From Irpex lacteus (taxonomy: Eukaryota; Basidiomycota; Agaricomycetes; Polyporales; Irpicaceae): a stretch of 18,741 bases of DNA. This document shows, piece after piece, positions 10,481 to 18,741 of this stretch. Under the pieces are notes generated by a model. The model did no database searches. It worked only from the letters and a program-made list of their open reading frames with translations, and was not told the origin of the DNA. Made by a program: the position numbers and the translations under genes. The stretch is taken from the NCBI GenBank assembly GCA_001986395.2, contig MQVO02000163.1, forward strand, positions 1 to 18,741, given 5' to 3'. Each line of letters begins with the position of its first letter. Within the stretch, counting starts at the first letter, position 1.

Positions 10481-10622
10481 CCACCGCTAGCGCTGTACAC
10501 CCCCAGCCTGAGCGCTGCCTCTTCCCATCTTTCCCTCATCACCCAGCGACGAGTTACTTCCCTGCGCTTTTTAACTGCCAATCGACTTCACTTCTCGTGA
10601 CATACTCTGCCTATCCGCCGCC
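10156..10622. promoter_or_regulatory. VPS28 3' flank and 5' region of the small gene at 10623
   Basis: The left two thirds match 11793-12072 (duplicated flank). The right third (about 10490-10622) is unique and pyrimidine-rich (cctcttcccatctttccctc), as is common before fungal start codons, and ends in gccgccatgg. A minus-strand open frame (10228-10581) has no support. Confidence 0.5.
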
Positions 10623-11114
10623 ATGGATCCTCAAAACCGCAACAGAAGTCAGTTGCTGCTCCTGTCTCTTCGTTATGTGGTGCTGAACTGTTTTCTCCCC
10701 TGTAGAAATCGTTGATCTCTCTGAGGATGAGCTGATTACGCTGAACTTCTGGGGCCCCAGTAAGTTGCTCTCGTCGTTACACACACACACACACGTTCAT
10801 CTCGCTCACTCATGATTGTCCGTCCACTTTGTAGATGCTCTCCAAGGAGTCAAGAAGATGGTCGAGCAAATCAGGGCAGACCCTGAGAACCTTGGCGGTA
10901 AGTCCTTTTGCCCATCCTTTTGCCCCCTTACCCTCTGTCTTCTTTTCTTTCTTTGTGTGCCACTGTCAGTTCCCACTGGCTCACCTGGTTTTGCATTTCC
11001 ACTTCAGACATCAACTGCTTCCAGATTGAGCTGTTCAGGGCGCCATTATGCCCCCCGGACTCCCACTCAAGGAGCTTCTCAGGCTTCTCCTACGTCTGGT
11101 GCGGGGGAAAATAA
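10623..11114 (+). CDS. Small hypothetical protein, four exons
   Basis: The ATG lies in an excellent context (gccgccATGG) after a pyrimidine-rich leader. Exons 10623-10647, 10706-10759 and 10835-10897 join in frame through clean GT-AG introns. They give MDPQNRNRKIVDLSEDELIT, then LNFWGPNALQGVKKMVEQIR, then ADPENLG. The last exon is ambiguous. Starting at 11008 it reads DINCFQIELFRAPLCPPDSH and ends at TAA 11112-11114. An acceptor at 11038 instead gives GRHYAPRTPTQGASQASPTS and a TGA at 11119-11121. Either way the product is about 75-85 residues, with no signal peptide or membrane segment. I do not recognise the family. Its 3' end runs into repeat A copy 1. Confidence 0.5.
10779..10794 (+). repeat. 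(AC)8 dinucleotide microsatellite
   Basis: Sixteen bases of perfect ac repeat inside intron 2 of the small gene at 10623. Probably length-variable between strains (inference). Confidence 0.95.
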
Positions 11115-11455
11115 CAAATGAGCTCTCTATCTGCGACTGCAACGCAATCTGAGATCCAGCAGGATTTGCGAGTAAGTGCGTGTGTGTATTAATGAGATCG
11201 AACGTGATTGGACAAGTATGACCTTCAGGCACGTTGAAGTAGTCAGTGTCAGCAGTCGGGTCTGCATGTACGCGCTGTGGTCTATTTCTGCGATAGTGGT
11301 TATAGCCCCCGAGCCACTGGCATACATTTACAGTGTTGACGTATCAAGTTCATTGGCTACTTACTACGTATTGGCATCTAAGTCAGACTAGTACTGCAGT
11401 CGTCAATGGTCGACGTTCAAATGTTCAACGAGACGCATTCACTCATATGTCAGTG
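11099..11455 (+). repeat. Dispersed repeat A, copy 1
   Basis: About 350 bp that recur in direct orientation at 14316-14675. Strongly matching blocks include the 54-bp start-exon-like segment at 11118-11171, aacgtgattggaca, tatgaccttcaggcacgtt, tgtacgcgctgt, actagtactgcagt and gacgcattcactcat. The copy carries an ATG at 11118 opening 18 codons (MSSLSATATQSEIQQDLR) that end at a GTAAGT donor; the acceptor-like cttcag follows at about 11225. The second exon does not stay open in frame, so this looks like the 5' remnant of a gene. The style of the N-terminus recalls basidiomycete DUF6533 proteins, a weak impression only. Confidence 0.8.
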
Positions 11456-11461
11456 ACAGAG

Positions 11462-11792
11462 ACCAGTCACATCATATATCACAGGAGTTGGTCACGGGCT
11501 ATGCGAGGTTCAAGGGCAGCAAAGGTTGGGAAGGACGAAGCAAGATGGTTGCATGGTGGGCCTCCACGATTTCTCACCGTCTTAATCAGGTTGCTGATGG
11601 TCGCTTTTGATTTATTAGGCTCATTACCCTCAACGGAATGAAGGCATCGGAGGAGCTCACCGAAGAGCAGAGCAGACAGGTGTGTGATGCTTTAATGTTA
11701 CATTGTCTTTGGCTAACGAGCTGCGACAGCTTTCGTTTGACATAGAGCATGCGTATGCAGGATTCTTTAGGAGTCTGAGCGGGGAGGAATGA
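11462..11792 (+). pseudogene. Truncated VPS28 C-terminal copy with premature stop
   Basis: This matches VPS28 from about residue 149 to the stop, including the last intron position (after 11679) and the final exon ending in TGA at 11790-11792. The reading frame is kept (ELVTGYARFKGSKGWEGRSK, SKMVAWWASTISHRLNQ) until TGA at 11608-11610, where the parent has TCA. No N-terminal half is present, and the sequence to the left is repeat A. The 68 bases 11617-11684 are identical to 9978-10045 although the preceding 130 bases differ at about 22 sites. A short C-terminal product is very unlikely, given the missing start and the stop. Confidence 0.9.
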
Positions 11793-12072
11793 AGACAAAC
11801 TGCATAAGCAATTGTCAGGCCATGGTCATGTACTTTACCATGTACCAATAGGAGACTGTTACCAGGAGTGGCACACTTTACCAACCCGACCGTATGCGTC
11901 CGTCAATTCGAGTTCAGATCGCAGGTGGGTTCGCGCTTCGAACATCAATGGACGAGCTAGCTAATACGATGATAGGATAGCCTGTGCTACTGGCCAATGT
12001 ACGGCCAATACATCATAACGATACATCATAACGAAACGGCAAAAACTAAGTCTGTCACAGCCGCGTCGGAAA
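11793..12072 (+). repeat. Duplicated VPS28 3' flank
   Basis: Counterpart of about 10156-10480. Shared landmarks are caataggagactgtta, ccaggagtg, ttgcaggtgggt/tcgcaggtgggt, gctagctaatacgat, ctgtgctact, gtacggcca and cggcaaaaa. It is shorter than the parent through several indels, and contains its own small direct repeat (acatcataacga twice near 12010-12036). It ends about 130 bp before the start codon of the gene at 12202. Confidence 0.75.
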
Positions 12073-12201
12073 GTGACTGTGACGAGCGGAAGTCACAGGA
12101 TCGTTGAGATCGGTAAGCGCCGGGAGGCGTGGTTCACAGCGTACTTCAGTTCGTTTCGAACCAGGATTGCCTTCATCTCAACCTCCTCACCTTCTATCAA
12201 C

Positions 12202-13394
12202 ATGAGCAGCGAACGGTGGATAGTCTTTAACTGGTTTCAACTATCCAAAGTATGTCATAGCTCAAGGGAACGTGGCATGCTGATGGTTGAAACACAGTGT
12301 ATGTATATCATGATAGCGGTATAACATTGTCTTGTACTACGCGCCGCCTGGGAAGGAGGTGCAGGTAGGGGATAAACAGCAGCATATTGCGTGGTACGTG
12401 TCATTTACGTTAAGGCTAGAACCGTCTCATCTTGTCGTTGCAGGAAAGTTCTGACAATACCCCAAGGCGGTGCGTGGGCTTTTATTGTATCGTTGGCCTT
12501 TCGTCACTCACTGCACGGCGTGTAGATGGCTCAATCTGCTTTCCATATAATAGCCGCTACGGTGTCGGGAGAGCCAAACCTACAAACAATAAAGTGTACT
12601 GCATCAATTGGACGGAGTTGGAGGTACGTAACTGGTCTAGTCTTTCGCTCATTAAATATATCAACCATGCAATTCATGATAGCGCGGCAAATCCATAGAT
12701 TTACGCCCACCGGCACATCCAGAAAATCCAAACAGTTACCACACGTGGGAAAAGTCTTCCGTCCGAAGCATCGACAAACCGGCCATGCAGGTACGCAACG
12801 GGACGGATGAACCGCAGAGTCTTGTGCTTGGTACGAAGTCCATGCTTATCAACGAGCCACTGCCTCACATCATCTCAGGGACCGTCCGAACAGTGGGTAG
12901 CAACTGCATATCGTTATTCGAATCTTCCTTCATCTGGAGAGATGTTCCGTGAGTCGTTAGGCAATTTCGAAAATCGTTCTCGCTCACAATCACAGGCCCA
13001 AGAACGGTATTTTCATTGAGTTCGATCCGACGCTTTGTGCCGTTCTGTGTGACCACAGCAAAGGTCAGTTCTCCGTAGATTTCTACTTCAAGGGCCCAGG
13101 CTGAACGAACTTGCTAGAGTCCGAAATAATCAGCACGCCTATTGCACCCGAGCAAGTCATTTGGCGTGAGAACATCAGCAAACTGGCAGGTGTGTATTAT
13201 CGTTGTTACAAGCCGGGGGAATATGCCAACGCTCACCATGCGTCGTCACAATAACAGACGTTACGTATCTTGAGCTCGCTGAGACAGACGAGGTAAGCAT
13301 CCCGCGGCAACCTCGGCATCCGACTCACAGACGCGCTGATCTACATTATCTACATCGAATCCAGGGCGAGTTTACCATCAGGAAGACAGAATAG
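12202..13394 (+). CDS. Uncharacterised nine-exon protein, 239 residues
   Basis: Exons 12202-12249, 12317-12393, 12444-12469, 12526-12623, 12683-12948, 12996-13063, 13118-13189, 13258-13292 and 13365-13394 join in one frame (720 nt with stop). All eight introns are GT-AG, 47-72 nt, and several have good donors (GTATGT, GTGCGT, GTGAGT). The protein begins MSSERWIVFNWFQLSK and continues with YNIVLYYAPPGKEVQVGDKQ and ICFPYNSRYGVGRA. Later blocks are SYHTWEKSSVRSIDK, GTDEPQSLVLGTKSML, IEFDPTLCAVLC and PIAPEQVIWRENISKL; it ends FTIRKTE. No signal peptide or transmembrane segment is visible. Alternating hydrophobic/polar blocks suggest a mostly beta fold (inference). TAG at 12523 and TGA at 13102 fall inside introns. 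It resembles hypothetical proteins I have seen in Agaricomycetes, but I can name no function. Its upstream region is the duplicated VPS28 flank. Confidence 0.7.
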
Positions 13395-14315
13395 ACTCAA
13401 GCCAGGCTCGTGCCGCGGGTGTGCAGCGGTTGCGAGAGGGAAGCGGAGGCAGGGGCAAGGCGTGCGGGAGGACACAGCATAGCCTCAGCTGGGCCTGTTG
13501 TGCACTATGGACCTAGACCAGCGGGACCCGCGGCCGCTGAGTTGAGCCCATATATTCGGGGCGTGTCGGCATCTGGCAGGGGTCAATCTCAACTCTTTCA
13601 ACGGCAACTCGGTAGTTCCAGTCCATCTCTCCTCCATTCAACATAGCCCTGTGTGCGCATGCTGTTTTCCAAGAGCTTATAATCGCGTTAATGCTAATCG
13701 AAAGTATTGATCAGGCACCGATCTCCCGTTGTCGGTTGGATGCGATGTCGTGCACCCTTGTAGTATCCTGTGGGCGATACTTTGGACTTGACGATGGTCC
13801 AGACGTGCTCTGACACCATGCCGTTATACCAGACACACACTCATACCGCGCTACATGCGCTTCGGGTCCTTCGCTCGTCTAGTCCATCCCTTTGTCCGCT
13901 TTACACACTCTTATCTCGCCCAAAGGCCACATTCCACGGATGACATACTAGTTTGGCCTAGTGCCAATTGTGCGGGGTACCATCAGCTATCCCCAAGCCT
14001 GTTGCTCGTCTCCCTCTCCTCCCCTCGCAGTGCCACTCAAACAACAAAGCACGATCGGCTTGTCATCAAAACACTCCCAAGTCCGGCACACGCTTCGCTC
14101 GGCATGCAAGCCTACTATGCAACGGACCAACGCTCATGCCGAACAAAGCCACGAGCTCCTGCCGTGACCGCTTAGTCCCAGCCGAGTAGATCTTTGACCA
14201 AGCTTTCTACTATCCAACCAGATGTTCCCCCTGGCGCCCACCTGTAGAAAACTTTGCCTTGCAGTTCCTCAGATCTCGGAGGTCTAGACCTGAGGCCTTG
14301 AGGCTCGGGGCTGTG
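13395..14315. other. Gene-poor interval between the orphan gene and repeat A copy 2
   Basis: More than 900 bp without a gene I can support. Plus-strand open frames at 13410-13646 and 13855-14175 lack motifs, and the second overlaps open frames in the other two frames. I looked for remnants of the small gene at 10623 and found no convincing match. A hairpin-like inverted stretch (cctcagatctcgg...ctagacctgagg) lies near 14268-14297. Confidence 0.5.
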
Positions 14316-14675
14316 GGTGCGGGAGAAAACATCGAATGAGCTCTCTATCTACGATTGCAACGCAATCTGAGATCCAGCAGGATTTGCGAGTAAGTGCTGT
14401 GTACCAGTGAGATTGAACGTGATTGGACAATTATGACCTTCAGGCACGTTCAAGTAGAAAGTGTCAAATGTCGTGTCTAAGTCTATGTACGCGCTGTAGT
14501 GTATTTGTGCGGTGTTGGTTATAGCACCCGAGCACTGCCATATAAGTACAGTTGTTGACGTATACGATTCATTGGCTGTTTAGAATGTATTGGTATCCAA
14601 GTGAAACTAGTACTGCAGTTGCCAATGGCCAGTGACGTTCAGACGCTCAACGTGACGCATTCACTCATCCCTCAC
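14316..14675 (+). repeat. Dispersed repeat A, copy 2
   Basis: Direct repeat of 11099-11455. The segment 14336-14389 (ATG, 18 codons, then GTAAGT) differs from copy 1 at two bases of 54, while the rest is visibly more diverged with small indels. The second-exon frame contains stops here too. To the right the sequence is unique and leads into the 3' flank of the transcription factor gene. Confidence 0.8.
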
Positions 14676-14992
14676 AGTACCAGAAATGTACATTAAGATA
14701 CGTATTTTACGAGGACTTTACACAAGGGTCTAACACACGACCACGACAAAGGGAAAACAAAAACTACGAAACACGAGCGTGAGTGATAAATTGAACCAAC
14801 ACAGCAGTGCTCGCGAGACTGATGAAAGAAAATATTTGTGACGATGCGATGGCCAGACCGTCCGCCACGCCAAGTGAGGACCACCAACCGACCTTGATCG
14901 CCGGCTGTGTCTTCAACATCATAGCCTGGACCAATCACCGAGGTTTGAATAGGAGAAAGTAGAAGTCGGCTGCTGGTCTCTCGGGGGATCTC
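14676..14992. other. 3' flank of the transcription factor gene
   Basis: Unique sequence between repeat A copy 2 and the TAG at 14993. An A-rich stretch (gacaaagggaaaacaaaaactac) near 14745-14767 reads as T-rich on the gene strand, as expected for a 3' untranslated region. A minus-strand open frame (14693-14938) is not supported. Confidence 0.4.
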
Positions 14993-17900
14993 CTAGAGTT
15001 CGTTCTGGGTTGGATGCGGGTACTGCACCTGCTGCTGCTGATGTTGCTGTTGCTGCTGACCAGGAACTCGCGGCAGGAAATCCCACTGTGCGTCTACCGA
15101 GGAAATTTATCAGGTCAGTTACTTGAGCCCCTGTAACGGAAACTGCTGAAACTGGGACGTACTCCACTCATAAAGCAGCTGCGCTGGAATGGTGTCCAAT
15201 ATACCAGGGTCTGTCAGCGTGAACTGGTCCGAGTTGCTGGTCTGATTGAACTGTGGGACCATGTTCAGGTTCATGACGTGCACATGCCCAGGAGGCAAAG
15301 GCAGAGAAGGGTTCATGTTCGCGTTCGCATTGAACGACTGGTCATAGGCCATCTGGGCATCTTGCTGCTGTTGAGCTGGATACGATTTCACAACAAAAGG
15401 AACAGGTCAGTAAACGTTATAGAAAGTCGGCGAACACTCGCGGAGTCGCACCTTCTGCTGCGTGAATGACGGTCCCTGCAGGCAAGTGCTTGTCGAACGT
15501 CTCCTTCGGTGTATCATGTGCAATAAACACCCCGCCTCCCGGACGACTGTTGTCCTTCCTGAACACAAGGTTCGAGAGCGGAGCCTTCACCGTCACACCA
15601 CCAGTCGGATTCAACGCGGGAGGCTCCGTATTCTGAATCGGAGTCTGCGCGTCCTCGTACAACAATGAAATAATCTCCGCCGTCTAAACGTTTGAGTAGT
15701 CGAAGTCAGCACGGCAAGTTACGCGTGGCAAGTGACGAAAGGGAAGCGGGGAATACACACCTTCCTCCGTGCTGACATGTGGTCAGAGTTGATGGAAGCT
15801 TCCCAGCGGTGTACGCAGTCCCGCAGCTTCCTAAGCTTGTCCAAGGCTTCTTGCTCCGCTCGGCGGCCGTATGTATGGTACTACAACGACAAAAATGTAA
15901 TGAGCACTACTGCAGATCACGGGGAGGCTCGAACAGACCCACCTGAACAAAGGCACAGAGGGTCGAGCAGTACGACACGAGCATCCAGACGTCATACGCC
16001 CGCTCGTGCGTGTCGAGCCAGTCAATCGCGTCTCCCGTCAAGTTGACGAGCTCCGTCCATTTCTGGACCGTCAACGCGAATTTGATATGTTCCGGGCACG
16101 TATACGATATTCGCATGAACACGCGCCAGAAGAGCATATTCACACAACAGTACAACAGATAGAGTATACCTAGAAAAGTCCCGCATGGTCAGACTCGACT
16201 GCGATGTCTAGGCGTAGAGCGAAGTGTGTGGTGAGGAAAGAACGTACCGGCGGAGATCGGCGTTTCGGGACCTCTGAATTGAAGCCCTGGAGGAAGCTGG
16301 TTCTTCCAGGTATCAAGCTCGTCCAAAATACCCTGGAGCTTGTTGTCATCTGTCACGTTCAATCCGGCGGGTCTGTCATGAACAATGTGACGAATAGACA
16401 CAACGTCAGCGGGGACTCCAGAAACACGCCACGAGCAGAGTCAAACGCACGTGTAGATGTTCTTCATCACTTTCCCGACTATGACACTGAGACGGACAAG
16501 CTGATCGATGTAGGTGTCTCGTTCGTCCCCAGAAGATGGCAGACGTGCGTCGCAGTCTCCTACATCAATCATGAAAGGATGGCCATACGTGACTGATACC
16601 CTGCACATGCGAAAAAGGAAATATGTATAAATGTATGCGCTTTCGGAGATTTCGAGGACCGTACCATCTGTCAAGTATGACGCAAATCGACCATAGCCTC
16701 CTTCTGAGTTCGATATTCTGCTTCACGGCCTCTGCCCGATGTAGACCCAGGTCCTGAGCCTGAGACGAACACGTCAGTACCATGTTACCCACCCTCATGA
16801 TCGTAGACGAGAAAAAAACTCACCATACGGATCGCAGCACCGAGTCTCACCCAAAGCGTAGACAGAGCACTCGGCGCAAACGACGAATGGCAGTCACCCA
16901 CCATCGATAGTACCAGCAATGACTGCAAGTTGACGATATTCGCAGTGGAGAGCACGTCCTCCGCCTTGATGAGACTGTTCACGGCATACCTCACCGAGTC
17001 GAACACCTGCTGCGGTACCTCCCTCCTCGCTGCCGCCACCAAACACACCGAATACAGCAGAATGGGCTGTGGTGGGCTGCTCGCAATGAACTCCTCCCTC
17101 GTGACGATGGGCAAGATGGGTGCGATCTCCTGGAAGTACGCATTGACGAGTTTCTCGATGACGTCTCGCTCGATGCGCAGGTCGACCGGTTTGGGATGCA
17201 AGGCGGATGAATCTGTCGGTTGGGGCTCGTGCACTTGTATAACGCCGTCCCCGTTGGCGGTGACGTCCCATGAGTGGTGGTACCGGGTGTCGTAGCTCTC
17301 GTATGTACGCGACGAGATCAGGGCTTGTGAATGCAGCAAGTACGCTGGAGAAGTCGGGCCTTTTTGTTGGTTTCGATCGCGGTTAGTTGTGTGTATGCGC
17401 AAGTACAAAAAAAGACACCGGGAAAGATACGCACCAAACACACGGATGTCCGACCCTCGCGCACCATCCAAGTTTGGTGATTGCGGTGCTCCGTTCCTTG
17501 CCCTTCTCGACGTCTGACTCCTGCTCCAGTCGCTTTTTCTTAAATCGGGTTTCGGTGATGGGGGAAGAAGGTACAATCGAAGCCGTACTGTTTACAGTGC
17601 TGGCATTGAGGCGGGTCGGTTTCCGCGAGCACGTCACATCTAAGATACCAGCGAAGGGTTCAGCAAGCCCCGCCGAATAGCGCGCATATACAGGGACAGA
17701 GCAGTAAGGGGCCGCCTGGAGGGGGTGGCATGGATCACGATGGATGAACCAGCGGAAGGAGAAAAAGAGGACAGTGACTCCAGGCTAGAGGGAGGTCTGG
17801 TTGGTTGTGTGAACGGAGAGCACAAGACGAACCTTATCTTACGACTTCTACAACTATCACAGGCACGTTGTGTCTTTGTCCTCTTTTTGGCGTCCGCCTG

Positions 17901-18696
17901 GGAAGCGGCGGTGCTCGCTGCGGTTGCTCGCCCAGTGTCACCGGTGGAATCTGTTGTCGCACATGAGTTAGCTCGACCGTCAACGAAAGCATAGCATATA
18001 GCCAGACTGTGTACTTCCTTTTTCGTTTACCTGTGGTAGCTGATGAGGGCGGCGGTGATGATTCGGCCGACGGCTGCTCAGCGTGAGGAGTATGCGGTGC
18101 ATGACTGGGTCCCGGTGCAGCGCCGTACATGACCATGGACGGATAGGGGGAGTAGGCGGAGTACCCGTAGGCGGGGTGGGTGACCGCGTACGGATACTGG
18201 GGATGCCCAGGAATGCCTGGGCCGACTTGGGTAGGATGACCATTGTGGCCTGACGCCGCTTGCGACTGGGCGTGGTACGGGGACTGTGCTGGCTGGTATG
18301 GGTTGCCGTTCATTGCGTATACGTACGGCTGCTGTGGTGGTGCGGGGTATTGTGATGTGTGCGTTGGGTATCGCAGCGTGCTCGCTTCTGACTCACGTAC
18401 GTTGGATGTGCGCGCTGTCGAGACATTGAACGAATGCTCACGTAAGTATGGCCTCGAGGCGTAAAGGCCGCTGAGTGCGGAGAAGAAGAGAAGGGACACA
18501 CCGTGGTCGACTGCTGTAGCCGTCGTGGGGAGCTCTCTCTCGCTGTCGCTGATGCGTCGGGGGTCGCCGACTGCTTTGCTCGCGCCCTTGATTTCTTCGG
18601 GTGGGGGGCGTCGGTGGACGAGCTGTTACGCTGGCGGGCGTGCTTGGGCGGCTGCTTGTGGTTTTGGTCGGTCGCGGACGGACTGGCGTTGTCCAT
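14993..18696 (-). CDS. Zn(II)2Cys6 fungal transcription factor, XlnR-like, with Gln-rich C-terminus
   Basis: Exons read on the minus strand: 18502-18696, about 18031-18331 (5' limit uncertain), 17833-17950, 17435-17639, 16824-17359, 16665-16759, 16451-16600, 16248-16372, 15943-16169, 15761-15880, 15452-15683, 15163-15375 and 14993-15093; total near 870 residues. A basic N-terminus (HPKKSRARAK) and a Tyr/Pro/Gly-rich stretch precede the zinc cluster ACDSCRSRKIRCDV...CQHCKQYGFDC, spaced C-X2-C-X6-C-X10-C-X2-C-X6-C and split by a 193-nt intron. The fungal-specific TF domain follows (KPVDLRIERDVIEKLVNAYF, CLVAAARREVPQ, LSMVGDCHSSF, AQDLGLHRAEAVKQN, GHPFMIDVGDCDARLPSS). The tail has QQQQQHQQQQ. 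It is a nuclear DNA-binding regulator; relatives include XlnR-type activators of polysaccharide-degrading enzymes (family knowledge; targets here unknown). Exon 17435-17639 cannot be read in one frame: two shifts follow the cluster. Confidence 0.88.
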
Positions 18697-18720
18697 TACG
18701 AAAAGAGGGTTGTCTCGGTA

Positions 18721-18734
18721 TATAAACGTTTATA
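18721..18734. promoter_or_regulatory. Palindromic TATA-like element upstream of the transcription factor gene
   Basis: The 14 bases tataaacgtttata form a perfect palindrome 25-38 bp before the ATG at 18696. They could be a core promoter element readable in either direction, or a dyad operator. The short distance to the ATG would leave almost no 5' leader, so the role is uncertain. Confidence 0.35.
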
Positions 18735-18741
18735 ATCCAAG

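Noticed and set aside
12523..13104. Nonsense stops TAG (12523) and TGA (13102) in the orphan gene, at first taken as C-to-T (RIP-like) decay
   Set aside because: Both stops fall inside well-formed introns (12470-12525 and 13064-13117) that keep the frame, so no decay needs to be assumed.
13855..14175. 106-codon plus-strand open frame
   Set aside because: Low-quality peptide with no motif, overlapped by open frames in both other plus frames, which points to stop-poor composition rather than coding.
11099..14675. Repeat A as a transposon
   Set aside because: I saw no terminal inverted repeats, target-site duplication, long terminal repeats or transposase/reverse-transcriptase frame. The paired arrangement fits segmental duplication better.
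851..18696. A secondary-metabolite or carbohydrate-use gene cluster (lyase, esterase, transcription factor)
   Set aside because: The enzymes are separated by housekeeping genes (VPS28, CCDC124/Lso2), and no backbone synthase, transporter or shared motif was seen.
1..18741. tRNA, rRNA or CRISPR-like arrays
   Set aside because: No cloverleaf-type sequence, rRNA blocks or regularly spaced repeats were noticed; a covariance-model scan would be needed to exclude small RNAs.

Overview
The window looks like nuclear DNA of a filamentous basidiomycete, most likely an Agaricomycete (inference). Genes lie close together on both strands and are cut by many GT-AG introns, mostly 47-91 nt. Several products are fungal or basidiomycete types: a DUF6699 protein, a secreted PL14-type polysaccharide lyase and a Zn(II)2Cys6 regulator. 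All exon models were assembled by hand from reading frame, splice consensus and remembered family motifs; nothing was searched.

Layout. 1-850: weak plus-strand coding traces, otherwise no gene. 851-2860 (-): PL14-type lyase with signal peptide, frame broken by several single-base shifts. 3481-4502 (-): intact CCDC124/Lso2-type ribosome-associated protein. 5290-6256 (+): DUF6699 protein with an in-frame stop at a miniature intron. 6744-8592 (-): intact secreted type-B carboxylesterase. 9243-10155 (+): intact VPS28 (ESCRT-I). 10623-11114 (+): small unknown gene. 11099-11455: repeat A, copy 1. 11462-12072: truncated second copy of the VPS28 3' end plus its 3' flank. 12202-13394 (+): nine-exon, 239-residue protein that I do not recognise. 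14316-14675: repeat A, copy 2. 14993-18696 (-): XlnR-like Zn(II)2Cys6 transcription factor with a glutamine-rich tail and two apparent frameshifts just after the zinc cluster.

The most interesting part is 9.8-14.7 kb. The order [VPS28 3' part - flank - gene - repeat A] occurs twice in direct orientation. This reads as a tandem duplication with breakpoints inside VPS28 and at the end of repeat A. The two units carry different genes inside, and those genes appear to share a duplicated upstream region. The VPS28 copy has a premature stop but keeps a 68-bp stretch identical to the parent, which suggests gene conversion.

The genes do not form an obvious pathway. Housekeeping functions (VPS28, CCDC124/Lso2) are mixed with secreted hydrolase or lyase genes and a regulator of a type often linked to plant-polysaccharide use. 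A regulatory link between the regulator and the lyase is speculation. Four genes read cleanly, while the PL14 gene, the transcription factor and the DUF6699 gene carry small lesions. Local assembly indels and real decay cannot be told apart from the sequence alone.
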